DNA of 64,000 nucleotides, taken from the NCBI GenBank assembly GCA_036936605.1, contig JAUPFV010000005.1, positions 154,753,195-154,817,194 on the forward strand. Reading direction: 5' to 3'. Shown here in pieces: positions 10,055-19,650 of this stretch (positions are counted from its first letter, which is position 1; each line of letters opens with the position of its first letter). The notes under the pieces are model-generated. The model saw nothing but the letters and a program-made list of their open reading frames with translations, was not told the DNA's origin and searched no databases. Origin of the DNA: Limnanthes douglasii subsp. nivea. Taxonomy: Eukaryota > Streptophyta > Magnoliopsida > Brassicales > Limnanthaceae. A program made the position numbers and the translations under genes.

Positions 10055-11459
10055 GTGATATCACACCACATATCCGTCCGGAGAGATGTGGCTCCAGTAG
10101 TTCAAAAAAGAAGAGCTTTTTCCAAAGAAAAAGCTGATGTCATTGTGCAAGAGGTTGACAGACTCACAGAGATGGGGCACATCAAGGAATCTCAATACCC
10201 TTTGTGGACTGCCAATCCTGTCTTGGTAAAAAAAGAAGAATGGCAAGTGGCGCATGTGCATTGACTTCACAGATCTCAATAGAGCTTTCCCAAAAGACTT
10301 GTATCCGGTCCCCCGGATTGATCAGTTAGTCGACTCCACCTCTGGGAACAAGCTACTTTCCTTTATGGATGCTTTCTCCGGATACAATCAGATTCAAGTG
10401 GATCCAAAGGATCAAGAGCATACCACGTTTGTTACTGATAGAGGGCTTCATTGCTACAAGATGATACCATTTGGTTTCAAAAATGTTGGGGCTACTTATC
10501 AGAGGTTAGTCAACAAGGCATTTGCTGATCAAATTGGAAGAAATATGGAAGTATACATTGACGATATGATGGTAAAGAGTGTAGATGAGCAGTTTCACTT
10601 GTCCGATCTTCAAGAAACTTTTACCAACTTGGTGAAAGTAAATTTGAAATTAAACCCTGAAAAGTGTGTGTTCGGAATGCAGTCCAGGAAGTTTCTAGGG
10701 TATATCATAAGTGAACATGGAATACAGCCCGATCCGGACCAGCTCAATGCTCTATTACAAATAGAGCCTCCTCGAAACATTAAAGAAGTACATCGATTAA
10801 CGGGGAGATTAGCTGCCTTAAACAGATTTATCTCAAGGTTTTCGGACATGTGTGCTCCTTTCTTTCAAACTTTGAAGGGTACGAAGGGATTCGATTGGAC
10901 CCCACAGTGCGATGAGGCTTTCAATGAAATCAAGAAACACTTGTCCTCCCCCAAAACTTTGTTCAAACCAGTTGATGGGGAGACTCTCTTTGTATATTTG
11001 GCAGTTTCAAGTTGTGCCATCAGCGCTGTGCTGGTAAGAGAGGTCGATGGTCATCCCCATCCAGTGTACTACATCAGCAAAAGATTGATAGATGCTGAGA
11101 GGCGTTACTTGAAACTTGAAAAATTGGCATTAGCCCTGGTGATAGCTGCAAGGAAGATGAGGCCTTATTTCCAGGCTCATCCTATCATCGTCCGGACCTC
11201 TTTTCCTTTAAAGAATGTCCTTCAAAAAGCAGACATTTCGAGCAGAATGACTAAGTGGCCAGTAGAGTTGGGGGACTTCGACATAGACTTTTCTCCCCGA
11301 ACAACAGTCAAAGCCCAAGCTGTGGCTGATTTTCTGGTTGAATTCCACTCCGACAGGGATTCGGAGCAAACTACTGACATAAAAGATAAAAAAAGGTATG
11401 GATCGTCCGAACAGATGGTGGATCTAGCACTATGGGATGTGGTGCAGGATTATGTTTAA
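10055..11459 (+). pseudogene. Reverse transcriptase and first RNase H of the nested Tat element
   Basis: RT copies the element RNA. The frame enters at 10055 (VVQKRRAFSKEKADVIVQEV) and shifts by one base at the A/G run near 10230. It continues from about 10235 (KWRMCIDFTDLN) to 11459. Landmarks: FSGYNQIQVDPKDQEHTTFV, IPFGFKNVGATYQRLVNKAF, the active site YIDDM at about 10555-10570, FLGYIISEHGI, and then the Ty3-type RNase H (VYLAVSSCAISAVLVRE, YISKRLIDAERRYLKLEKLA). The catalytic motifs look intact but the upstream frameshift separates RT from Gag-Pro. Confidence 0.88.
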
Positions 11460-11815
11460 CTTCCCCATATGGAGACAAGATGTACTAGGCTATTTGTTTT
11501 GCTTTCAGGGCGTCTAATAACGAGTCCGAATACGAAGCAGCTATAGCTGGGTTAAAGTTAGCCTACATTTGTGGGGCTAAGAGGGTCAAGCTGTTAAGTG
11601 ACTCCTAACTACTCATCCACCATGCCTAAGGCCAATCTGAGGCTAAGAAGGAGCAACTTGTGAAGTATTTACTCCTCCTCAAAAATGAAGCACTTAAGTT
11701 TAAAGATGTTGTCTATGAGCACATTCCCCGGACAGAAAATGAGCTAGCAGACTCATTGGCAACCATAGCATATACGGAGTCATATCCATGGATCCATGTG
11801 CTTGAAAGCCCCTCT
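11386..11815 (+). pseudogene. Second (archaeal-type) RNase H of the nested Tat element
   Basis: After the first RNase H the sequence encodes, in shifting frames, STDGGSSTMGCGAGLCLTSP, then ASNNESEYEAAIAGLKLAY, VKLLSDS, and HIPRTENELADSLATIAY. This is a second RNase H domain of the kind added to Tat-lineage elements. In-frame stops (such as after LLSDS) and a frameshift near 11400 break it. The catalytic acidic residues are still recognisable (D in DGG, E in ESEYEA, D in LSDS, D in LADS). Confidence 0.78.
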
Positions 11816-13114
11816 TTTAAACTTAGTAAGGGTAAAGAAGAGGAAATTTTTGAAATACAAGTGAAACAACCTCAAGACTGGAGGTTTCCTCTCCTACAAT
11901 ATCTCTCCGATGGTGTCGTGCCTACAGATAAGTCACAAGCCAGAACATTGAAACACAAGGCTCGTGGTTTCATCATATTGAGAGAAGTGTTGTACAAAAA
12001 ATCCTACAGTAAACCTCTCCTGCTTTGTTTGGGGGATGAAGAGTCACAAGTAGTCCTCTCTGAATTACATGATGGTGAGGGGTCAGCCCATTGTGGGTTT
12101 AGAGCTTTAACAAGAAGAGTTTTACTCTCTGATTACTATTGGCCATCAATCATGAAAGATGCTAAGGAATTGGTGAGAAGGTGTGACCCATGCCAGAGGT
12201 ACAACAATGAAATTCATGTACCAGCCATTCCTTTAGAGTCAATTTCTGAGCCCATTCCCTTTGCTCGGTGGGGATTTGATCTAGTATGGCCTCTCCCTGT
12301 GGCGTCCGGAGGGCGCAAAACTATAATTTTGGCCATAGAATATTTCTCGAAGTGGATAGAAGCACCCCTCTGGCAGGGACAACATCAAAAGCTGTCATAA
12401 AATTCATTATATCCAACATATGTTGCAGATTTGGTGTCCCACAGAAAATAACAACAGGAAATGGGCCACAGTTCGACAATAGAGAAATGGAGAGCTTCTG
12501 TGCCTCAAGGGGTATACAACATTTTTTTTCTTCACCTTTCCACCCACAAGCAAATGGGCAAGTTGAAGTGGCTAATAGAACTATACTGTCCGGTTTAAAG
12601 AAGAATTTGGAAGGGGCTGCTGGGACGTGGCCTAGTTATCTACAAGAAGTCTTGTGGGCCTATCGGACAACGCCTGGGGCTGCAACATAAGAGTCACCCT
12701 TTGCCTTGGTCTATGGGATGGATGCAGTAGCCCCCATAGAGAAGACCATCCCCTCCTTTCGTGTTCATAACTTCTCCGAACACGCTAACGAGGTGGCAAT
12801 CAGAGGTCAACTTGATTTATATAGAAGAAAGACTGGTTAAAACTCACCTTAGAGTTGCACACTATCAGGGCTTGATGAGAAGCAGATTTGCTTCTAAAGT
12901 TAAAAGAAGAGATTTCCAACCAGGGGACAAAGTATTAAGGAAGGTCTTCTTACACACTAAAGGAAAGCTCTTCGGAAAGCTGGCCCCAACTTGGGAGGGT
13001 CTGTATATGGTTGTTGAAAGAATTAAGCCTGGAACTTATTGGTTGGAAGACAAAGATGGCAGAGTTCTAACTCATCCTTGGAATATTGAGCATCTCTGGA
13101 TGTACTTGGAATAG
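11816..13114 (+). pseudogene. Integrase of the nested Tat element
   Basis: The integrase inserts element DNA into the chromosome. The zinc-binding N-terminus H2C2 spans 12070-12200 (HDGEGSAHCGFRALTRR, YYWPSIMKDA, CDPCQRY). The core follows: WGFDLVWPLP has the first Asp. In TTGNGPQFDN the position that is normally the second catalytic Asp is Gly. HPQANGQVEVANRT has the Glu. The C-terminal domain reads FQPGDKVLRKVFLHTKGKLF and KLAPTWEGLYMVVERIKPG. Frame changes occur near 12370 and 12800, and a TAA at 12688. It cannot be active. Confidence 0.87.
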
Positions 13115-13606
13115 CACTTGTGTAAATATTTACTTGTTTAAACATCCATGTAAATATTTAGGGGCATACTCTTTCCTCCCTAGTGGCACGGGGAGGTTTT
13201 AATGAGGTGTCCGGGCAGTTGAATAAAAATTCGATGCCTTCTTAAAAATTTTCTAAGTGTTTTTAAAGTTTTACCCCTTGTCATACTATCCGGACTGAAA
13301 TATCTAAGGGCTATTTAAATTCTAGCCGGAGAATTTAAACACTCTCACAATGCAATAACTAAAGGCTACATAAACTCTGGCTATCAAAATTAAAACGAAC
13401 AATGAAAGAAGATGATGGTTGTACAAAACAAAGATATTCATTGAAATAAACAACTTAAAATTGCCTTGGCCTTACAAGGACTTTTAAATAGTCAAGATAC
13501 AACACAAAAAACCTGTCCGGTCGAGCACCGGACACCATTACAAAAAGAGTGCCTTGGCCTTCCAAGGACTTTAGTTTGAATGAAAAATAAACAAAGTAGA
13601 TGTAGG
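13115..13606 (+). other. Spacer between pol and the antisense ORF
   Basis: No coding signal. It contains several CCGGAC-type motifs, which are scattered throughout this element, and would be 3' untranslated sequence of the sense transcript and the 3' flank of the antisense ORF. Confidence 0.6.
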
Positions 13607-16600
13607 TTAAGTTTGAGCCTTTGAAGATGGCTCACCTTCATCTACCTTCTTGCCCTTAAAGTCGCTTTTCCCTTCGTCTACCTTCTTGCCTTTGGGATCA
13701 TCTTCCTCCTCGTCTGGGCTCTCTCTGGTCCTCTCTTCATCATCGGATGAGGACGCACTGGAGACTCCATACTGATCCTCTTCGCCCATTGTATGATGTG
13801 GAAGGTCATCATCGTCTACATAAATCCACAGGTCCCCTAGGTTCCTCTTCGGAAATTTTTCATGAAAGAGTAGAACCATCTCAGACCTCACCTTCTCAAG
13901 CAATAGCTCTTCGCTTTTAATCATCTGGTTGGCATAGGCATTGATCTTGGCTTGGATCGTAGCCTCTTGATCCCTTAGCAAGGTGGTTTTCTCCTCGGAA
14001 GCCTTGGATGCTGCATTCTCAAGAGCAATCTTGTCAGTAGTTAGGTTGGTGATAATCTTGTCCTTTGCCTTGGTCTCTTCTTTTGAGGCAGTAAGGTCTT
14101 TTTCCACACCGGACAGCTTCTCCCGGAGGTCTCTAATGGTTTCCTCTAGAGTGGCAACTTTTGTGGTGCTTTCCTCCTGATTCCTTTTCAACTCCTCATT
14201 TGCTTCCTTTAGCATGTCAGCATTGGCAGTAGCAGTGCGAAGGTCTTCAAACAGCTTTTCCTTCTCAGACTTAAGGTCTTTGATGATGTCTGCTTGACCC
14301 CGAACTTGTCTCTCCAGTGTAAGTATCGGCTACACGTTGCTTAGCAAGGAGTGGGCTATGGTGTCCTTTTCACTAGAGATAATGAAAGTCTTACCGTTGA
14401 AGTTGACGGTGTTAGAGCTGCTCGAAGGAATGTAAGGCCCTACAAATTCATCTCTGGGGAGGCTGAGGAAGTATTCACCAAGCTCACCAAGACCAGTGAT
14501 GTCTACTCCATCAATGTTGAGATCTCCCCCCTCCACCTCATCGGTATGAAAGTCCATTGGGATCTCTTCGGCCTGCGTTGGGTCAGAAGGGTCAGCTTGG
14601 AAAGAAGACTCCGGATCCCGGAGAGCAAGCTCATCTCCTTTTGAAGTCTTTTTCTTCTTGGCTACCGGGTCAACGCCTTTGCTCCCTTGTTTGCGATTCC
14701 TCTTGGAAGGCCTTGGAGGTCTTGGGAGATCTGCTTCCTGCCTTTCGGTCTCTTGCTCCACTACTTGCAAAAGAGCAGCATCGATTTGGCTTTGGGCTGG
14801 CCCCTCCGGGTCTGTTGGAGCATTCTTCTCAGCACCAGCAGGATTAGCATCACTCTCCACCTTCTTGCCTTTCTTCTTGCCCTTCATTTTTCTTGGGGCT
14901 TTGGCCCGGCCTGGCAGGAAGAGTGTCCCATCTGGTTCATGGGTCCTCTTAAGCACAGTGTCCGGAGAAGGCTGGGTGGTGAGCTCCTCCCAAGTCAAGT
15001 CTCTCCGACCTGTGGTGTTCCACATGTGAGACCTGGCCAAGTTTCCGCTGGTGAAAGCAGCATGGAATCGGTTCCCCTATTCCTCAGCAGCCCAGGCATT
15101 GATCCTGCCACAGGTAACCTGCCCGACCTTCAAGTAATCACCGAACTCCTTAGGCAGTTCTGTTAAGACAAAAGAAAGACCAGTTAATTTAAACCAACTT
15201 TAAGAAGGAAAAAGTAGACAAAGATTTAAAGTGGGAGACTTACGGTCACTCCTCCACCTGCTTCTGAGGAGGCTTGGGTTCTATCCGGACTTGATCTTCT
15301 TTCCGTTTTCCCAAGCGCCACTGACGAACAAAAACTGGCTCCTCCATTTACTCTCAGACTCCAATAGATCATTAACAGCTTTGAAACTGTCCCCCATATT
15401 GAAGTGGTAGAAGGGGAATTGGTGATGTTTGCAAAGATTGGCCACTGCATCAAACTCGTCCATAGGAAGGGGGATCCCGGACAGCCTTGATGCCATGATG
15501 CATGACATTAGAGTATACCAAGCGTTGGGGCTCAGCTGGCTCGGACAGAGTTTGATCAGATGAAAATATCTGACAATCTCTGGGTCCTATGAGAATCTGA
15601 GTCCCCAATTAAATAGATCTGTGAAGATGACTATTTCATTCAGCTTGCAATCCATAGGAGTTTCGGGATCTATGGGAATCCTTATCTTCACATTTTCTGG
15701 GATCCCCCATTTCGTGCGCATTTGACCCAGTTCAGCCGTATGGATGAAAGCATACTTGGTCTTCTGTAAGGCCAAGAGGTATTTAAGTTCGACCCTGTGA
15801 AACAAGGCCCTACCTTCCCTTCGAGACACTCTGGCAGCTCCGGATGCCTCAAGCACAGTTTTTCTTTTCCTTTATCTTTTTTGGCACCAGCAGTATTACT
15901 AGTCTGACCGGAGGGCTCAGACTCGAAAGGGACTTCTTCAACAGAGTCCTCCATTCTTTCCTCCATGATCGTTGGAGGAATATCAATGGTAGTGGCCCGG
16001 GGAGAATTCAAACTTGGCTCAGCCTGTCTTCTGGGCTGCTGATCTTCAGTGTCCTTGACTTCTAGTCTCAGGCTGGGGCTCTGAGGCAGAGACCTCTCTT
16101 CGAAGTGCTGGGCTGCTAGTCTCCGGACCAGGTAGTCTTTCTCGGGGAGCTCTGATAGGCACTTCAGACCCAGAGCTACTATTTTTTGCCCCCGACTTTG
16201 AGGGAGTGTTCTTAGAGGCTTGCCCCTTAACCAGTCGGCTCTTTCTCCGGTCGACTAACTTCTCCGGGGAGTGCTCCGTGTCTGATCCCATCGATATGAA
16301 GGGTGAGGGTTTTTTGAATCTGGTGGCAGTTTCTCCTGGTTCGACGATGGATTCTGATTCCTGAACAGAGGAACCAGAGATGATGGGGGAAAGGCTAGTT
16401 TGGAATAACTTTCTAGGCTTAGTGCCTTTGGAGGAAGAAGATCCTCGATCTGACTCTGCAGCAAAAGAGATTGGTCTGTCGACAGGCGAAGTAGGTAACC
16501 CTGCTGCGATTCGTCTTTCCTTCTCAACTTTTTGTGCCTTCTCCAATCCAGAAAGGTTGAGCCACCCGCCTTTGATCAAAGCAGTCCTTGCTGTAAACAT
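13607..16600 (-). pseudogene. Antisense ORF of the nested Tat element (Transposase_28-like, putative gypsy-type protein)
   Basis: Minus-strand coding in several broken frames from the ATG at 16600 to the stop at 13607. The N-terminus is Ser/Arg/Pro-rich and basic. The middle (about 15860-15280) carries SPNAWYTLMSCIMASRLSGI, then HHQFPFYHFNMGDSFKAVND and FLFVSGAWENGKK, resembling the plant 'putative gypsy type transposon' family (Pfam Transposase_28, assigned from memory). The stretch 15040-14330 is a Lys/Glu-rich linker (GKKKGKKVES). Bases 14215-13607 encode a coiled coil (NEELKRNQEESTTKVATLEE...) ending in LFHEKFPKRNLGDLWIYVDD and an acidic tail. The second Tat element at 56-58.4 kb has a clear homologue. 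The function is unknown. Plus-strand frames over the same bases are shadows. Confidence 0.75.
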
Positions 16601-17034
16601 AAACTATCAAGAAAATCTTTGCTTTAGAGAGAGAAATCTCTAAAAAAATATGCAGAGTAAATGTGAAAGAGATGGTAAAACAGTAGAAAGTGAGTTTCAA
16701 ATTATAGTAAATCTGAAAAAGGAAGTTGATTCCTAGGAGAATTCGAAAAGTTTAGCAATGATTAAAAGACGGCGCTGATGTCACCATCTGTAATAAAAGA
16801 GGTTGCTTTTCGAAGAAGGTGGGTTTGAAATTCAAGGTGAAAAACGGCTTGAGCAACCAATCAGAGAGCGACACGTGTCCCACGAACTCTGGCAAAAACC
16901 GTTTTGAATTCGTGAAGCTTTATCTGTCCGGGTAAACCCATAGACCTGTCCGGATTGAAAACTACTTCTGACGTCAGACTGTTTTTCAGGTCTCTGACAA
17001 GAATACTTGCTCAAACACCTAAAAAATGGGCTCC
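16601..17034 (-). promoter_or_regulatory. Candidate promoter region of the antisense ORF
   Basis: This stretch separates the antisense ORF start from the 3' LTR. It contains a palindromic G-box core CACGTG (16872-16877 within GACACGTGTC), a palindromic TGACGTCA (16969-16976), and a CCAAT box (16856-16860, plus strand). Such ACGT elements bind plant bZIP factors and are enriched in stress promoters. The role here is inferred from position only. Confidence 0.45.
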
Positions 17035-17462
17035 TGATGAGTCCGAATTCAGCATACTTCCCGGACACGGACAGATCAGTCCAAGGCCTCCGGACCAGAC
17101 AGATCACATGGACCGGACAGATCACTTTGAACACTAAGACCATAGGACTGTTTGAACTATGACAAAAGTACTAAAAAACCTAAATACTTCTTGACTAAGC
17201 TACTTGCTCTCCTACTTAGAGCTCATGTGTCTTTGAACACGACCCGGGTCCATTAAACATGACCCGAAAGCCCATAAGGGCCCAAACATCAGGGTATAAA
17301 TACCCAACCACCTGCATTAACTATAGGTAATGAGAATTAACTGCTACCAAGCTGCTTAATTATCTCTCTACTCTCTACTATAAACACTTAAACACCCACA
17401 CACCACCATAAAACACCAACTGAAATTACGAGCCTACCCTCAGGCGATTATTATCCACACCA
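17035..17462 (+). repeat. 3' LTR of the nested Tat element
   Basis: 428 bp, same ends as the 5' LTR; about ten substitutions by eye, most of them transitions. TATA box at 17295-17302. AAAAT follows at 17463-17467. Confidence 0.92.
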
Positions 17463-17467
17463 AAAAT

Positions 17468-17664
17468 AAATAAATAAAATAACGCTAAAATATTAAAACT
17501 GGTTTTCTAAGGCTCTACATGTCGAATCTGGGTATCAAACTTTGTGAGAAAGTCACATTTTTAAAATCTGATGGGCTCGTCGAAATCTTAGATTTGAGTA
17601 CCTGTTTGACCCAATTCTGATACCTATGAAAGAAACCAGTCTGTTCGCAGTCTTCACTACATTA
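17468..17664 (-). repeat. 5' LTR of the outer element, outer part
   Basis: 197 bp matching 5107-5303. With 6776-6979 it makes up 401 bp, exactly the length of the other LTR. It ends CTACATTA, then CAAGA (17665-17669), the right target duplication of the outer element. Confidence 0.9.
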
Positions 17665-17669
17665 CAAGA

Positions 17670-18020
17670 CAGGGCAGCATCCCAAAAGAGCAGTCGATTT
17701 GAATTTAGAACCTTAAATCGACAAAAGAGATTATTCAAAATCAGTCTCAAGAGAGCAGAAACCAGATTTAAGGTTGAGCTGGGAGAGAGTTTCCTGAATT
17801 CTAAAGAAAGTTGTTTAAAAAGAGTTAAAAAAACAAATTTTAGTTTTGAAAAAAAAAATCAAATTCGATATTGATTGAGATATTGAATACTACAAATATT
17901 TTGTGTTTATTTTTTATTAACGAACATTTTTATAATTAATAAAATATTATGATAAAAAAAATCAAACTTAAAATCATTTATTGATTTTGGAAGAAATTAA
18001 AACAACGAAGCAACAAATAA
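17670..18020. other. Short spacer between retrotransposons
   Basis: Pre-existing DNA next to the outer element. I see no gene; it becomes AT-rich after 17820. Confidence 0.5.
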
Positions 18021-18600
18021 TCTAACCTATGACGGTTTATTCCATAGTCTTTTACATAAAAATAAATTGTCAAATTTTCACCGAATTGAAGAAGCAGAGC
18101 CTTCGCTTTTCGTTCTTTCGCCGGAATAGGCCGCCTCCGGTCTAAGTTTCAGTCATCGCTCTTGTTCTTCTCCCTCTGGAGAATCTTTCTCTGTCCTTCA
18201 GAGTTTTCGTTCTGTAATCTTTGATCAGTTTGGTGGAATTTTAATGGGTTTCGCTCCAACTGTGAGAACCAGAAAACAGGGTGTTCTTTCTGTTTGATCC
18301 TCTCGATCATAGACCTCCATTCTTCCGAATAATTTCCCGCTCTTCGTCCTGTTATAAGTGAGATTAAGCAACGAAGTAAGAAGTTTGTTGAATTATTCAA
18401 ACCGGTGGAAGATTCATCATCTTTAAATCCGGAATTTGTAAAGAAAACAGAGCACCATTTCTCGGTGCAGTTCGGTGATCACGTTAAGAAGTCACTGATC
18501 AAGAAGTCAAAACAACCTTAATCGGTAAGTTTAACAATGGGATTCCAAAAAAACAGAAGCTTGAATCCTTCTTGGATACGTTGAAATTCAGGGGATCGTT

Positions 18601-19599
18601 CTGTTATGAGGTCTGAGATTCCCACCACATCTTCTTTGAGTTTGCCTGAAGGAGGATGTGTCGAGGTTCTGGTCTCATAATGTTTGGAAGTTCGATGATA
18701 TGGTTATGCGTATCTTGAGATGGAGGCAAAATTTTAACAAGAAAGTTGAAGGCCCTACTGTATTAACCTGGGTCAGATTTGAAAACTTACCTGAATGTTT
18801 GTATGATTCCTGTTTGATTAATGATATTGCCTCTGTTATTGGGCCTGTTTACAAAGTTATTGTGCCGCATAGAAACCGTGTGCATACAAATACCTGTTAC
18901 GCTCAAGTGGAAGTAGATATTTCGAAGAAATTGCAAAGAAGGATGTGGATCGGATTTGGTATTAATGATGGATACTGGATATCTATCAGTTACAAAAATA
19001 TGTCATTGTATTGCTTTGGTTGTTCTCATATAGGGCATTCTCAATCTGAGTGTAAAAAATCTGGTAAGAATGTGGAGAATTCTGGTGCTCTTCAAGAAAC
19101 TAACAAGGTTAACGAGGACATGGTTGAGAAGAAGGAGGAGAACAGAAAAGATCCTTCAGTGGGTATGACTATTTCAAGAAATACTATTAAGGTGTACAGA
19201 CGAAAACTCAAGTCAATTGTTACGCAAAAAGATCCTAATGAAGGAAGGATGGATAGTAGTAAAGATGAAATTCAATCAAACTATTCTCACATTCAATTAG
19301 ACAAAACTTCGCAACAGAATTTTGGCAATGCTGAGGATGGCTCTCAGGATACAAATACAAGTAAAGAGGTCATTGAGGCCATTAACAAGATTGATGATAT
19401 TAAATATGTTGAGGATGTTTCTCAAGATACAAGCAAAACTATTGAATTCATTAACAAGTTAGATGATGTTCAAAGTTGTTCTCCTGATCCCAATATAGGC
19501 AGCTGCTCCCCTACTCCAAGGCTTTCTCCACAACATAGTTTTAATGAAGTCATCTCATCCAGATTGAAGGCTGCAAAAAAAGATCAAAAGATAGGTTAA
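18601..19599 (+). pseudogene. LINE ORF1: DUF4283/zinc-knuckle nucleic-acid-binding protein
   Basis: ORF1 protein binds LINE RNA. The open part reads from about 18658 (VSRFWSHNVWKFDDMVMRIL). It contains the DUF4283-type block ending LTWVRFENLPECLYD, then WISISYKNMSLYCFGCSHIG with a zinc knuckle C-X2-C-X4-H-X4-C (CFGCSHIGHSQSEC). A long, charged, repetitive C-terminus follows (two related copies of SQDT...INK(I/L)DD). Upstream the frame is broken: the nearest ATGs (18537, 18607) lie in other frames and a TGA precedes 18658 in frame, so the true start is lost by indel. Confidence 0.8.
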
Positions 19600-19650
19600 C
19601 CATTAAGTCTTGTAGTTTAAGAGACAAAGTTTACAAATCTTACTCTGAAA

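Larger units (their letters stand above)
6980..17462 (+). mobile_element. Nested Ty3/gypsy retrotransposon, Tat type, 10.48 kb
   Basis: Complete element with 428-bp LTRs (6980-7407 and 17035-17462), both TGATGAGT...CCACACCA. It is flanked by AAAAT at 6975-6979 and 17463-17467. The interior carries gag, protease, reverse transcriptase, RNase H, a second RNase H, and integrase on the plus strand. A roughly 3-kb antisense coding region lies between pol and the 3' LTR. The extra RNase H and the antisense ORF are recognised features of the Tat lineage. The LTRs differ at about 10 of 428 sites by eye, fewer than those of the element it sits in, as expected for a later insertion. Stops and frameshifts break gag-pol. 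Confidence 0.93.
4903..17664 (-). mobile_element. Outer LTR retrotransposon with captured gene fragments, interrupted by a nested Tat element
   Basis: Minus-strand element with two 401-bp LTRs: the 3' LTR at 4903-5303, and a 5' LTR split into 17664-17468 and 6979-6776 by a younger insertion at 6980-17462. Removing the insertion and one copy of its AAAAT target duplication restores a 5' LTR collinear with the intact one. The LTR begins TGATGTAG (TAATGTAG in the 5' copy) and ends CTACCA. The target duplication is CAAGA. A primer-binding site complementary to initiator tRNA-Met and a purine tract (CCGGGGAAGGA) flank the interior. The interior is only about 1.47 kb, so the element could not have encoded its own reverse transcriptase or integrase. 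The LTRs differ at about 15 of 401 positions by eye. Confidence 0.92.

Noticed and set aside
14351..15166. Plus-strand open frames of 96-159 codons
   Set aside because: They lie opposite the antisense ORF, have no family features and are shadows of its Lys/Glu/Pro-rich composition.
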